64,000 nucleotides of DNA. Source: an uncultured Oscillospiraceae bacterium (lineage in GTDB: Bacteria; Bacillota; Clostridia; Oscillospirales; Oscillospiraceae). Below the pieces are notes generated by a model. That model had not been told where the DNA came from. It saw only the letters and a program-made list of their open reading frames with translations, and made no database searches. Where the stretch lies: positions 1 to 64,000 of the forward strand of contig CANQSF010000014.1 in assembly GCA_947626345.1 (NCBI GenBank). The letters run 5' to 3'. This document shows, one piece after another, positions 52,801 through 60,880 of the stretch; position 1 is the stretch's first letter, and each line of letters opens with the position of its first letter. A program made the translations under genes and the position numbers.

Positions 52801-55179
52801 GTTGCCGGGCCAGTAGCGGGCCGTGCCGATCTGGATCTTCCTGGCCTCCACGGGATAGGGCAGGCGCAGGAAGTAGTAGGTCTTCTTCTGGCTGTCGGTG
52901 CGCCTCTCGCAGTACATCAGATCCCGGCCGATGAGGTGGCTGTTGCCCTCGGCGTCGAACCAGCGGATCTTGATGTAGGTGTAATCCATGTTGCTGTCCA
53001 CCGCCGACATCATGCCGATGGTGTCGATGGTGTACACGTCGTCGAACTCATAGCTCAGGCCGTGATCGTTTCCGGGCTCCCAGTTGTAGCCGCCGTCGTC
53101 CCAGGACCGGCGCTCATAGTAGGAGGCCGGGTCGCCGTCCACGGTGCCCCAGGCGGTGCCGCCGGCCGCATCCAGGGGGCTGGCCGCCATGGTGGCGCCG
53201 TTCTGGGTGGCGGCGAGGATGTGGTCCCGTCCGGGCTTGCCGGTCGTATCCCGGTTGATCAGGTTGAACCGGGGCATCTCCGCGGGGATCAGGGTGACGG
53301 TGGCGGCGCTGGCGTGCAGAGACGGCGCGCTCTCGCCGAATTCGTTTTTGCCCACCACATAGACCTCATAGGTGGTGGCCTTAGAGCTGTCCAGCCCGGT
53401 GATGGTATAGCTGTTCGCGGTCAGCTCGCCGATCTTGGTATAGCTTTCGTCGCCCTCTTTTTTATAGTAAAGGTCGTAGCTGGACGTGTCCTTCATGGCC
53501 TTCCAGCTGACGGTGATGGCCTCATACGCGCCCACAGCAGTCACGTTGTCGGGCTTATCGGGCTTGCCGGAGGGCACGGGCTTCACGCTCGCCTCCTGGC
53601 TCCAGCCGCTCTTCCATGCGCCGTTGACGGAGCGCACGCAGACCGTATAAGTCGTATAGTTGAGCACCTCGTCGTTGGCGTAGCGGGTGACCGTCAGGCT
53701 GGTGCCGCCCAGGGTATAGGTCTCCGGCTCGCCGCCGGGGGCGGTGACCTTCACCTCATAGCCGGTGATGTTGGTGCAGGGGGCCCAGGTCACGGTGAAC
53801 TGGCGGCTGCCGGGCACGGCGGACACATTGCCGGGCACGCTCATATCCGGCTCGCCGATCCGGTCCTCCATGCCGTTGACGAACTCCACCTGGGAGATGG
53901 AGACGAGGTTCTGCTGGTCAGCGGTGCCGGTGATCTTCAGGGACACACGCTTGACCGCCTTCTGGCCGCCCAGATCGACGGTGATGTTCCCGGCGCTGTC
54001 CCGCTCCACCCGCACGCTGGGCGCAGTGGACGAAAGGATCATGGCGACGGGCGCCGCGCCCTCGCCGATGGCGGCGGTGGCGCTGGTGCCGTCCTCCAGG
54101 AAGACGGTGACCTCGCCGGAGGTGATGTTGGTATTCTCAAAAAGGATGGCGTCGGTCTCCGCGCCCTCGGCCATACTGAACTCCACCTCCAGGGGGACCT
54201 CGGAGAGGGGCCGGTCGTCCTTGGACGAGAGGATCACGCTTTCGCCGTTGTCCTTGAAGAGGTTTTCCATTCCCTGGACCTGGGTGCTCTCCCCGGGCAG
54301 GGAGGCGATGGCCGCCGCCGGGACATAGTGGGCCTCCGTCGCCAGCAGCAGAGCGCTGCCGAGCTGGCCCAGAGCCATGCTCTTGGCCAGATATTCCGCG
54401 TCGGCCAGGGTCACGGCCCCGTCGGCGTTCAGGTCGGGATACAGGCCCGCCTCCTCGCCGGCCACGGCCCGCATCAGCACCTCGCCGTCGGCGTCGTCGA
54501 TGTCGCCGTCGCCGTCCACGTCGCCCACGCGCAGCACGCCGTAGTGGGCCCCGCCGTCAAAGCCGGCCACATGGCCCACCGACAGCTGCAGCAGCACGCC
54601 GTCGCTCTTTCCCACGGCGACGGTCTGCTCATAACGGGCAAAGCCCGGCCCAGTGACGGCGAGGGTATACTCCCCCTCCGGCAGATCGTCGAAGCTCACC
54701 TTCTCCCCGTCGGCCGCCACGGTGCGCTGGTAGACGTGGCCCTCCCCGCCGGCCAGCTCCGCCGCGAAGGACGGTACGCTGCCGCCGAGGTCCATGGCCA
54801 TGATGACCGACAGCTCCACCTGCCCCGTGGAGGCGGGGATGACCGGCCCGTTGGCCAGGGGGTCGCCCGGCGTGGCCAGGGGCTCGAGGATGCTGTCCGG
54901 CTCCCCCGCGGGCTCGTCTGCGGGCGTCGGCTCCGGCGTGGCCGTGGGCTCGGCCTCCTCCGTGGCGGCCGGCGTCTCAGAGGGCGCGGGCGTCTCCGTG
55001 ACAGCCGGGGTCTCCGTGGCCTCGGGCGTGGCGCTGGGCTCCGGCGTATCCGCGGGAGCCTCCATCTCGTCTGCGGCCGGGGGAGTCGTGCCGGTGGGCG
55101 CCTCCTCCTGGGCCAATACGGGAACGGCCATGCTGAGCACCATCAAGAGCGCCAGCAGTGCCGCGATCAGTCTTTTCAT
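49834..55179 (-). CDS. Secreted M60-family metallopeptidase with dockerin-like, fibronectin type III and discoidin-like domains
   Basis: 1781 residues. Signal peptide (1-23), Pro/Thr/Glu linker (to about 105), a dockerin-like pair of calcium-loop repeats (GDVDGDGDIDDADGEVLMR and DLNADGAVTLADAEYLAKSM, about 212-268), two FN3 domains (about 448-540 and 540-630), a discoidin-like domain (about 636-810), the M60 catalytic region and a second discoidin-like domain (about 1490-1640). The zinc motif is His1182-Glu-Ile-Gly-His1186 with Glu1197, matching HExxH(8-24)E of M60. M60 enzymes cleave mucin-type O-glycoproteins. No C-terminal anchor, so it is released or held by its dockerin. The ATG at 55179 follows GAGGTG. 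Confidence 0.9.
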   Translation of the reverse strand: MKRLIAALLALLMVLSMAVPVLAQEEAPTGTTPPAADEMEAPADTPEPSATPEATETPAVTETPAPSETPAATEEAEPTATPEPTPADEPAGEPDSILEPLATPGDPLANGPVIPASTGQVELSVIMAMDLGGSVPSFAAELAGGEGHVYQRTVAADGEKVSFDDLPEGEYTLAVTGPGFARYEQTVAVGKSDGVLLQLSVGHVAGFDGGAHYGVLRVGDVDGDGDIDDADGEVLMRAVAGEEAGLYPDLNADGAVTLADAEYLAKSMALGQLGSALLLATEAHYVPAAAIASLPGESTQVQGMENLFKDNGESVILSSKDDRPLSEVPLEVEFSMAEGAETDAILFENTNITSGEVTVFLEDGTSATAAIGEGAAPVAMILSSTAPSVRVERDSAGNITVDLGGQKAVKRVSLKITGTADQQNLVSISQVEFVNGMEDRIGEPDMSVPGNVSAVPGSRQFTVTWAPCTNITGYEVKVTAPGGEPETYTLGGTSLTVTRYANDEVLNYTTYTVCVRSVNGAWKSGWSQEASVKPVPSGKPDKPDNVTAVGAYEAITVSWKAMKDTSSYDLYYKKEGDESYTKIGELTANSYTITGLDSSKATTYEVYVVGKNEFGESAPSLHASAATVTLIPAEMPRFNLINRDTTGKPGRDHILAATQNGATMAASPLDAAGGTAWGTVDGDPASYYERRSWDDGGYNWEPGNDHGLSYEFDDVYTIDTIGMMSAVDSNMDYTYIKIRWFDAEGNSHLIGRDLMYCERRTDSQKKTYYFLRLPYPVEARKIQIGTARYWPGNTKLNVSEVYFYEYDPLKREIMGLYEDDLHTTLQQSVTLELLNDLKSRIETSVDEFGEPNPDKALLLREWETAMQIYNEQFSGRVTQVHTGITASNDNHGFGGLNAWQPLGVVAAAGESVTVYVGSNVKKSGADTSLQLVATQYNAEANAMSSVVIEKLKVGANQIEIPKIWKTTGVESGGALYVQYTGSAASEERYAVRVSGGTAVPVLDLYGIEDHGARLARVQEYLAELIAYADGQQQLHDRVHQGEGSVSKEVDYDFDERTCVLGATDIMLDTMMLSLPARQIVSGCGRSAETLLGSLDAMENMMALFYQHKGLNASAQSAADRIPNRHLNIRYQRMFSGAFMYASGDHIGIGYNETAGMAGCAGVTDDGSGRYVSGGYFGWGIAHEIGHDINQSCYAIAEITNNYFAVLAQAHDDNGSVRFDYDKVYEKVTSGTKGRAGNVFTQLGMYWQLHLAYDTGWNYATYANYDEQLKNLFFARVDTYARNPGRAPKPKGVALSLDGANVDQTLMRLACAAAQRDILDFFQRWGMTPDAGTVAYASQFDKETRAIYYVCDDSRRYTLEKGGASRLDASGATPAVGQVTVQVDPDEANKVDIAIADGGVVPADEVLGYEIVRCTISSGVAEKRTVGFTTTNDFSDVILAMNNRTVYYEITLVDKYLNRSAPVVTEPVKVRHEGNLDKTYWTVSTTGLAAEPDQTGGTEELPEIVQEDSAKRLIDGKEATEYTAQVEDDASILIELNDTQVITGFKYKAGSGTPIGGYLVDVLQAGQWVRVDEGELNGDKTVYFSNAEGRYVSTYAASAVRLSLTAQAGQTITAAELDLLGLTGDDVNFRQTEDGAAAAVGYLARDFQYGEEEDDVIPEGSLVFTGSYKGNAAYNVVVLYDQDGKIVAAHHADGSLRADQIIMAPVPATGNIKDVTDGTWIYWIYPEDLDGYVLPRQVRAELYRVNNARTNEGERLVSDSLFVTVPEHPGSIDLNGAGIGVG

Positions 55180-55227
55180 GGCTGCACCTCATTCCATGCC
55201 CCGTCGAAACGGGTCATATTCCGGTTT

Positions 55228-55256
55228 ATTTTAACAGGTTTACCATAATGAATCAA
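55228..55256 (-). promoter_or_regulatory. Sigma-A promoter of the M60 peptidase-FIVAR operon
   Basis: Minus strand: -35 TTGATT (55251-55256), 17-nt spacer, -10 TAAAAT (55228-55233) with extended TGT. Confidence 0.75.
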
Positions 55257-55319
55257 TAGTTTTGTTATGTGATCCTGGAATTTTTTTGGAACGGCCATCT
55301 TCTCCGTGGGGACGGACCG

Positions 55320-55348
55320 TTGCGCCATTTGGAAAAACATGTTATACT
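55320..55348 (+). promoter_or_regulatory. Sigma-A promoter of the S51 peptidase gene
   Basis: -35 TTGCGC (55320-55325), 17-nt spacer, -10 TATACT (55343-55348) with extended TGT. Confidence 0.7.
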
Positions 55349-55369
55349 GCCCGCAAAGGAGTGTTGAAA

Positions 55370-56092
55370 ATGACCTGTTTTTTCACCAGCAGCCCCTTTC
55401 TGCCCGGCGAGGCGGATCTGTGCGGCGCCAACGGCTTTCTCCATGAGCTGCACCTGGCCGTGCCATACCCCTGCCGGTGCCTGTATATCTGCTCCGATCC
55501 GGACAGCGGGGAGTTCACGGACGCCATCGCCGCCGCCCAAGGCGAGGCTCTGGAGCGGGCGGGGTTCGCCTTCTCCGACTACGACGTGCTGGACGGCCGC
55601 AACGCCGAGGACGCCGCGGGCTTCGTCGCAAATGCCCAGTTCATCATCCTGGCGGGCGGCCACGTGCCCACCCAGAACGCCTTTTTCCAGGACATCGGCC
55701 TGCGGGAGCTGCTGCAGGACTACGACGGCGTGCTCATGGGCATCAGCGCCGGGAGCATGAACTGCGCGGACGTCGTCTACTCCCACCCGGAGCTGGAGGG
55801 CGAGGCCCTGGACCCGGATTATGAGCGCTTCCTGCCCGGCCTGGGCCTGACGGACGTGAACATCATACCCCACTACAACACCGTGGCCGGCACGGAGCTG
55901 GACGGACTGGACCTGTTCGAGGACATCGCCATCCCGGACAGCGCAGGGCACGCCTTTCTCGTGCTGCCGGACGGCAGCTACGTGCTGTCCCGGGATGGCC
56001 GGGAGCAGCTGCACGGCGAGGCGTGGCTCATCCATGACGGGGTCATGGAGAAGATCTCCGAGGACGAGGACGTCGTCTCTCTGGGCGACTGA
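55370..56092 (+). CDS. S51 (dipeptidase E-like) peptidase
   Basis: 240 residues from the ATG at 55370, eight bases after AAAGGAG. MTCFFTSSPFLPGEADLCGANGF opens the family domain; the nucleophile is in LMGISAGSMN (GxSAG motif) and a His in NIIPHYNTVAG. A GGH motif (ILAGGHVPTQN) also matches the family. No signal peptide, so it is cytoplasmic and likely cleaves small peptides. Single gene ending at a strong terminator. Confidence 0.9.
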   Translation: MTCFFTSSPFLPGEADLCGANGFLHELHLAVPYPCRCLYICSDPDSGEFTDAIAAAQGEALERAGFAFSDYDVLDGRNAEDAAGFVANAQFIILAGGHVPTQNAFFQDIGLRELLQDYDGVLMGISAGSMNCADVVYSHPELEGEALDPDYERFLPGLGLTDVNIIPHYNTVAGTELDGLDLFEDIAIPDSAGHAFLVLPDGSYVLSRDGREQLHGEAWLIHDGVMEKISEDEDVVSLGD

Positions 56093-56108
56093 GACGAAAG
56101 CATGAAAA

Positions 56109-56139
56109 ACCGCCCCGACGGCTCATCCGTCGGGGCGGT
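56109..56139. terminator. Bidirectional terminator between the S51 and GH13 genes
   Basis: Perfect 13-bp stem ACCGCCCCGACGG / CCGTCGGGGCGGT, 5-nt loop, followed on the plus strand by CCCTCTTTCTTT and on the minus side by TTTTTCATG. Confidence 0.85.
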
Positions 56140-56149
56140 CCCTCTTTCT

Positions 56150-58054
56150 TTATTTTTCCTTCATCACGCACCGGGCGAAGTAGCTCGTGCCCGCCGGGAC
56201 GGTCAGCTCCACGGCCCGCTCGTCCAGCGCTCGCCAGGCCAGCGGCTCGCCCATCACGTCCGTGCTCTCCAGGCCGCAGGCCCCCACGGCCCCCAGGGGC
56301 AGCCGGACCCGCTCCTCCCTGTCCGACACGGAGATCACCGCCGCGAACGCCTCCTCCCCGTCGGAGCGGGCCAGGGCGATCACATCGCCGATGGCGTAGA
56401 GGATCTGCATCCCCCCGCGGGACAGCGCCGGATGCGCCGCCTTCAGCCGGGCCATGGTGCGGTAGACCCGGTAGGCGTCCCCTGTCTCAAAGCCGCTGTC
56501 CCAGGGCATGGGATAGCGGCAGCCCTCGTTGGACCCCAGCGTCCCGCCGATGGCGGCCTCGTCGCCGTAATAGATGCAGGGCGCGCCGGGCAGGATGAAC
56601 TGGAAATACACCGCCCCCCGCCAGGCCATGGGGGAAATGTCCGGGTCGTTGTGCAGGCGGCTGGTGTCGTGGCTGTCGAAGAGGTTGAACTGGTTCTCCT
56701 GGAGCGCGTAAGGGATCTGGGCCAAATACTGGACGATCCGCCGGGCCAGGTCCTCTGCACGCAGCCCCCTTGACGCCTCCCGCAGCGCCTCGTCCCGGCT
56801 CAGAAACAGGTCCGGCTGCCCCAGAAACTGGCGGATGGGCCGGCCGCAGCCGTAATAATTCATGGGCGCGTCCCACTCGTCCCCCTGCAGATACTCGGCG
56901 CAGTCCTCCCAGTCCTCCGCCAGGATATAGGCCTGGGGATCCTCCTCCCGGATGCTCCGGCGGATCTCCGGCCAGAGCGCGTGGGACAGCTGTACCTCGT
57001 CGTTGCGGGCGAAGGTATCCGCCACGTCGAAGCGCCAGCCGTCGATGGAATAGGGCGGCTTCAGCCACTTTTTCAGCACCGACTCCCCGCTCCGGTAGAT
57101 CGCGTCCCGCAAGGCCTGGGAGGTATAGTTGAGAGTGGGCAGGTCCTCGACGCCGGCCCAGGCGTGATAGCTGTTCCCCTCCCCGAAGAAATAGTACGCC
57201 CGCTCCGGTGCGCCGGGGTCCGGGAAGGCACCCTCGGCCGCTGGAAAGAACAGCCCGTCCCGGTTGAACCAGCGGTGATCAGCGCCGGTGTGGTTGATGG
57301 AGATGTCCAGGATCAGCCACATGCCGTTTTGGTGCAGCTGCCGGCTCAGAGCCGCCAGCGCCTCGTCGCCGCCGAAATGGGGATCCACATGGAAATAGTC
57401 CACGCAGTCGTATTTGTGGGTGGAGGGCGCGCGGAAGATGGGGTTTATGTACAGCGCCGTGACGCCCAGGTCCTTCAGATAGGGGATCTTCTGCCGGATA
57501 CCCTCCAGGTCGCCGCCGAAGAAATCCAGGCAGCGGCCTGTTTCATAGGCGGGGGGCGTCTCGTCCCAGTCCATGTGCAGCGTGGGATGGCCCTGCAGGG
57601 CGTACTCCCCGGGCCGCACGTCGTTGGCGGGATCGCCGTTGCAGAACCGTTCTGGAAAGATCTGGTAGAACACCGCGTCCTTCACCCACGCCGGCTGGAC
57701 ATAGTCCGCCAGCAGCGCAAAGTCGTGGATGCTCGCCGGCATGCTCCGGCTCAGACCGGCCTGGTTGTAAAAATACAACCCCTCCTCCGTCAGCAGATAG
57801 AACCGGTAGCGCATCCGCGCCTCCGTGACGGGCATCCGGGCCTCGTACCAGGCCAGGCCCCGTTCCGTTTTGATCCGCCGGGCAGGTACCACCTGCTCCA
57901 GGCCGTTGCGCAGATATCGCAGCCGCACCGTCCGGACCGGCGCGTCCGCGTATGCCCGCAGCCGCACGGACACCGTCTCGCCCACGGTCGGGGCCGGGTC
58001 GCTGACGAACAGGGCCGTGCCGTCGGAATATACGCTCTCCTGCCAGGGGATCAT
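56150..58054 (-). CDS. GH13 alpha-glucan hydrolase (neopullulanase/cyclomaltodextrinase type), cytoplasmic
   Basis: 634 residues without a signal peptide. An N-terminal beta domain (about 1-120, GLEQVVPARRIKTERGLAWYEARM), a catalytic barrel with YQIFPERFCNGDPANDV, the nucleophile in IDGWRFDVAD (about residue 341), the acid in LAEDWED (about 380), and the stabilising Asp in LFDSHDTSRL (about 460), and a C-terminal beta domain. This is the intracellular subfamily 20 layout, acting on cyclodextrins, maltodextrins or pullulan fragments taken up by the cell. No sugar transporter lies next to it. Confidence 0.9.
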   Translation of the reverse strand: MIPWQESVYSDGTALFVSDPAPTVGETVSVRLRAYADAPVRTVRLRYLRNGLEQVVPARRIKTERGLAWYEARMPVTEARMRYRFYLLTEEGLYFYNQAGLSRSMPASIHDFALLADYVQPAWVKDAVFYQIFPERFCNGDPANDVRPGEYALQGHPTLHMDWDETPPAYETGRCLDFFGGDLEGIRQKIPYLKDLGVTALYINPIFRAPSTHKYDCVDYFHVDPHFGGDEALAALSRQLHQNGMWLILDISINHTGADHRWFNRDGLFFPAAEGAFPDPGAPERAYYFFGEGNSYHAWAGVEDLPTLNYTSQALRDAIYRSGESVLKKWLKPPYSIDGWRFDVADTFARNDEVQLSHALWPEIRRSIREEDPQAYILAEDWEDCAEYLQGDEWDAPMNYYGCGRPIRQFLGQPDLFLSRDEALREASRGLRAEDLARRIVQYLAQIPYALQENQFNLFDSHDTSRLHNDPDISPMAWRGAVYFQFILPGAPCIYYGDEAAIGGTLGSNEGCRYPMPWDSGFETGDAYRVYRTMARLKAAHPALSRGGMQILYAIGDVIALARSDGEEAFAAVISVSDREERVRLPLGAVGACGLESTDVMGEPLAWRALDERAVELTVPAGTSYFARCVMKEK

Positions 58055-58128
58055 GGCTTACGCCTCCCAAAAAAGAAATTGTCCCTGACAGGGCTGCCAA
58101 GGACGATCTTCACCTGTTTTTCGCCGCC

Positions 58129-58157
58129 ATTATAGATGGTTTTCCTCTCTCTGTCAA
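58129..58157 (-). promoter_or_regulatory. Consensus sigma-A promoter of the GH13 gene
   Basis: Minus strand: -35 TTGACA (58152-58157), 17-nt spacer, -10 TATAAT (58129-58134). Perfect match; a short CCCTGTCAGGG hairpin follows in the leader. Confidence 0.9.
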
Positions 58158-58179
58158 TCATGGCCACGGGGATAGATGG

Positions 58180-59301
58180 TCACGTCTTCGCCACGGCAAG
58201 GGCGATGTCCGCCGCCTGCAGGGCTTCCGCCATAGTGTTGAACGGCGAGAAGCTGAAGCGCACCGTGCCAGTGTCGAAGGTGCCCGCCGTCCGGTGGGCC
58301 AGGGGCGCGCAGTGCAGTCCCGCCCGCACGGCCACACCCCGCTCCCCCAGCCGGGCCGCCGCCGTCTCGCAGTCCAGATCCCTGAACACCGCGGACACCA
58401 CGCCTGTCTGACAGGCCGGGTCCGGGGCCATATACAGCCGGACGCCCCCGCAGCCCGCCAGCCGCCGGGAAAAAGCCGCCAGCAGCTCTCGCTCGTGGGC
58501 CAGCACCGCCGGCGCCGTCCGCCTCGCCAGCCAGCGCACCCCCGCCAGCAGGCCCGCCGCGCCGGGCACGTTGTGGGTCCCCGCCTCCAGCCGGTCCGGC
58601 AAAAAGGGCGGCATGTCCTCCTCCGCGCTCATGGAGCCGGTGCCGCCCATCATAAGGGGCTCTGGCAGGATCTTCCCGCACAGGAGCACGCCCGTGCCCT
58701 GGGGACCCAGCAGCCCCTTGTGGCCTGGCATGGCGGCGAAGGCGCAGCCCAGCCCGTCGAAGTCCAGTCCCAGGCAGCCCGCTCCCTGGGAGGCGTCTAT
58801 GATGAGCGGCACCCCTTCCTTCCGGCACAAAGCGGCGATGCGCTCCACGGGCAGAACATAGCCGAACACGTTGGACACCTGGGTGCACACCGCCGCCCGG
58901 GCGCCGGGCAGCTTTTTCCGGAAGGCCTCCACCGCCTCCTCCGGCCGGAACAGCGGCGAGGCCGCCACGTCGATCCGCGCGCCCATGGCGTGCAGCGGCC
59001 GCAGCACGGCGTTGTGCTCATAGCCCGAGATCACCGCCCGGTCCCCCGGACGGAGCAGCGAGCGGATGGCGATGTTCAGCCCGTGGGTGGCGCTGGAGGT
59101 GAGCACCACCCGGTCCGGGTCCCGCACGCAGAAAAGATCTGCCAGCGCCAGCCGGCAGTCCAGCACCGTGTCCGCCGCCAGCATGGCGCTCTCGTATGCC
59201 CCTCTGCCGGGACTGGCCATGGTCCGGATGGCCTCCGCCGCGGCATAGGCCACCGCCGCCGGCTTTTGCAGACTGGTAGCAGCGCTGTCCAGATAGATCA
59301 T
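58180..59301 (-). CDS. Class V aminotransferase/cysteine desulfurase-family protein
   Basis: 373 residues from MIYLDSAATSLQKPAAVAYA. PLP enzyme: TSSATHGLNIAIRSLLRPGDRAVIS, IIDASQGAG with the PLP-nitrogen Asp, and the Schiff-base Lys in AMPGHKGLLGPQGTG. A Cys in GLHCAPLAHR sits at the position of the sulfur-accepting Cys of SufS-like enzymes. It overlaps a DUF3343 gene by 4 nt. That pairing, found also elsewhere in Clostridia, suggests sulfur or selenium trafficking, not Fe-S assembly as such (no suf/isc genes here). Confidence 0.88.
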   Translation of the reverse strand: MIYLDSAATSLQKPAAVAYAAAEAIRTMASPGRGAYESAMLAADTVLDCRLALADLFCVRDPDRVVLTSSATHGLNIAIRSLLRPGDRAVISGYEHNAVLRPLHAMGARIDVAASPLFRPEEAVEAFRKKLPGARAAVCTQVSNVFGYVLPVERIAALCRKEGVPLIIDASQGAGCLGLDFDGLGCAFAAMPGHKGLLGPQGTGVLLCGKILPEPLMMGGTGSMSAEEDMPPFLPDRLEAGTHNVPGAAGLLAGVRWLARRTAPAVLAHERELLAAFSRRLAGCGGVRLYMAPDPACQTGVVSAVFRDLDCETAAARLGERGVAVRAGLHCAPLAHRTAGTFDTGTVRFSFSPFNTMAEALQAADIALAVAKT

Positions 59302-59546
59302 GCCTCCGCCTCCCAGCTTCCGTCCGGCCGGCGAAGGAGCACCCTTTCCGGGGCCAGTCCCGCCCCGGTCAGCACCGCCACCGCCCGGTCCCGATGCCTG
59401 GCCGGCACGGCCACGCAGTAGGCGCATCCCCGGGCGGAGGCGTCCTTGGGCACCTTGGTCAGGGAGCCCGTCACCCCTGCCCTTTCCAGTATCCGGGCCG
59501 CCCGCTGGGCGTAGGTCAGGCTCCGGTATGTCAGAAGATATTGCAC
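59298..59546 (-). CDS. DUF3343 putative Se/S-carrier-like protein
   Basis: 82 residues from a GTG at 59546, six bases after GGGAGGGG. Sequence LLTYRSLTYAQRAARILERAGV ... GCAYCVAVPARHRDRAVAVL; the CxxC (GCAYC) is the family mark. DUF3343 proteins are proposed sulfur or selenium carriers, a name based on context and not proven. The ribosome site lies inside the 3' arm of a terminator-type stem (59553-59591). An alternative GTG at 59570 lies within that stem. Confidence 0.78.
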   Translation of the reverse strand: MQYLLTYRSLTYAQRAARILERAGVTGSLTKVPKDASARGCAYCVAVPARHRDRAVAVLTGAGLAPERVLLRRPDGSWEAEA

Positions 59547-59552
59547 AAAAAC

Positions 59553-59591
59553 CCCTCCCGCAATGGTCACAGGCCATTGTATGCGGGAGGG
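59553..59591 (-). terminator. Terminator between ispF and the DUF3343 gene, overlapping its ribosome site
   Basis: On the minus strand, arm CCCTCCCG and CAATGG pair with CCATTG and CGGGAGGG (14 bp with a 4-nt bulge), followed by GTTTTTG. The GGGAGGGG of the DUF3343 gene forms the 3' arm and its GTG follows the U-tract directly, so the same bases would end ispF transcription and hide the ribosome site. Confidence 0.7.
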
Positions 59592-59606
59592 TGTTCCGTT
59601 GGTCCC

Positions 59607-60074
59607 TCAGGCCAGCAGCACCACGGCGTGGGCGCTGATGCCCTCCTCGGCGCCGGTGAAGCCCATGCGCTCCTCGGTGGTGGCCTTCACGCTGACGGCG
59701 GAAAGCTCCACCCCCAGGTCGGCGGCGATGTTGGCGCGCATCGTGTCGATGTAGGGCGCCAGCTTCGGCCGCTGGGCGATGACGGTCACGTCGCAGTTGC
59801 CGACCGTGTAGCCGGCCTTCGCCGCCTCTGCCGCCGCCGCCCGGAGGATGACGCGGCTGGCGATGCCCTCGGTGGCCGGGTCGCTGTCCGGAAAGAGCTT
59901 GCCGATGTCTCCCAACGCCGCCGCTCCCAGGATGGCGTCAGCCAGGGCGTGCAGCAGCACGTCCGCGTCCGAGTGGCCCAGAAGGCCCCTCTCAAAGGGG
60001 ATCTCCACTCCGCCCAGGACGAGCTTCCGCCCCTCTGTGAGCCGGTGGGCATCGTATCCGTGTCCGATCCTCAT
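59607..60074 (-). CDS. ispF: 2-C-methyl-D-erythritol 2,4-cyclodiphosphate synthase
   Basis: 155 residues, MEP isoprenoid pathway. [12 protein letters not shown] holds the metal ligands, [21 protein letters not shown] the signature; [24 protein letters not shown] the C-terminus. The ATG at 60074 overlaps the ispD stop by 4 nt. Confidence 0.97.
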   Translation of the reverse strand: MRIGHGYDAHRLTEGRKLVLGGVEIPFERGLLGHSDADVLLHALADAILGAAALGDIGKLFPDSDPATEGIASRVILRAAAAEAAKAGYTVGNCDVTVIAQRPKLAPYIDTMRANIAADLGVELSAVSVKATTEERMGFTGAEEGISAHAVVLLA

Positions 60075-60793
60075 GACCGCTCTCTCCTTCCCAGGATGAT
60101 CCGCGCCAGCTCCAGGTCCAGCGGCGTGGTGATCTTGATGTTCTCCTCGCTGCCCGCAGACAGCGCCACGCGCCCGCCGATGCGCTCCACCGCCATGCAG
60201 TCGTCGGTCACCTCCGGGGCGTTTGCCGACGCGTCCTGCAGCGCCGCCGCCAGGATGTCCCGCTGAAAGCACTGGGGCGTCTGCATGGCGAAAAGCTCCG
60301 TCCGGTCCGGCGTGGAGATCACCATCCCCTCCCGGGTCACCTTTACCGTGTCCCGTACAGGCACGGCAGGGGCCGCCGCCGTATGCCTGTATGCCGCCCA
60401 CAGGGCGTCCAGGATGATCTGCTCCGTCACCAGCGGGCGGGCCCCGTCATGGACGGCCACCAGTTCCGCCTGGGGCGACAGGGCCATCACCCCCTGCAGC
60501 GAGGAGCGCGTGCGGGTATCGCCGCCCGGCACGCACGCGGTCAGCTTTCCGATGCCGCTCCAGCGACACAGCCCGGCGATCTGCTCCGTCCTGTCCTCCC
60601 GGGTGACCACCACGATCTCCCGGATGGCCTCTGTCTGCTGAAAGGGGCGCAGCGCGCGGATCAGCACCGGCTCTCCGGCCAGATCCTCCAGCAGCTTGTC
60701 GCCGCCGAACCGGCTGGAAGCGCCTGCCGCCACGATCACCGCCGCGGCATAGGGCAGCCGCCGCGTCTTCAGCTCATCCGCCATAGCGCCCAT
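60071..60793 (-). CDS. ispD: 2-C-methyl-D-erythritol 4-phosphate cytidylyltransferase
   Basis: 240 residues from the ATG at 60793, five bases after GAGGAGG. Nucleotidyltransferase motifs [15 protein letters not shown] (CTP loop), [11 protein letters not shown] and [12 protein letters not shown]. Precedes ispF with overlap, the usual pair of MEP-pathway genes. Confidence 0.96.
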   Translation of the reverse strand: MGAMADELKTRRLPYAAAVIVAAGASSRFGGDKLLEDLAGEPVLIRALRPFQQTEAIREIVVVTREDRTEQIAGLCRWSGIGKLTACVPGGDTRTRSSLQGVMALSPQAELVAVHDGARPLVTEQIILDALWAAYRHTAAAPAVPVRDTVKVTREGMVISTPDRTELFAMQTPQCFQRDILAAALQDASANAPEVTDDCMAVERIGGRVALSAGSEENIKITTPLDLELARIILGRRERS

Positions 60794-60833
60794 ACCTGCC
60801 TCCTCATATCGGATAGTTTTGTCCCATATAGTG

Positions 60834-60862
60834 ATTATACCCGTTCGGGACATCTTACGCAA
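60834..60862 (-). promoter_or_regulatory. Sigma-A promoter of ispD-ispF
   Basis: Minus strand: -35 TTGCGT (60857-60862), 17-nt spacer, -10 TATAAT (60834-60839). Confidence 0.8.
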
Positions 60863-60880
60863 GTGCAGGGAGGGCTTTTC

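Noticed and set aside
50110..55248. A 1712-codon open frame on the plus strand opposite the M60 peptidase
   Set aside because: High GC opens the antisense frames. The product is a low-complexity run rich in Gly, His, Val and Arg, with no domain, while the minus strand gives a full multi-domain protein.
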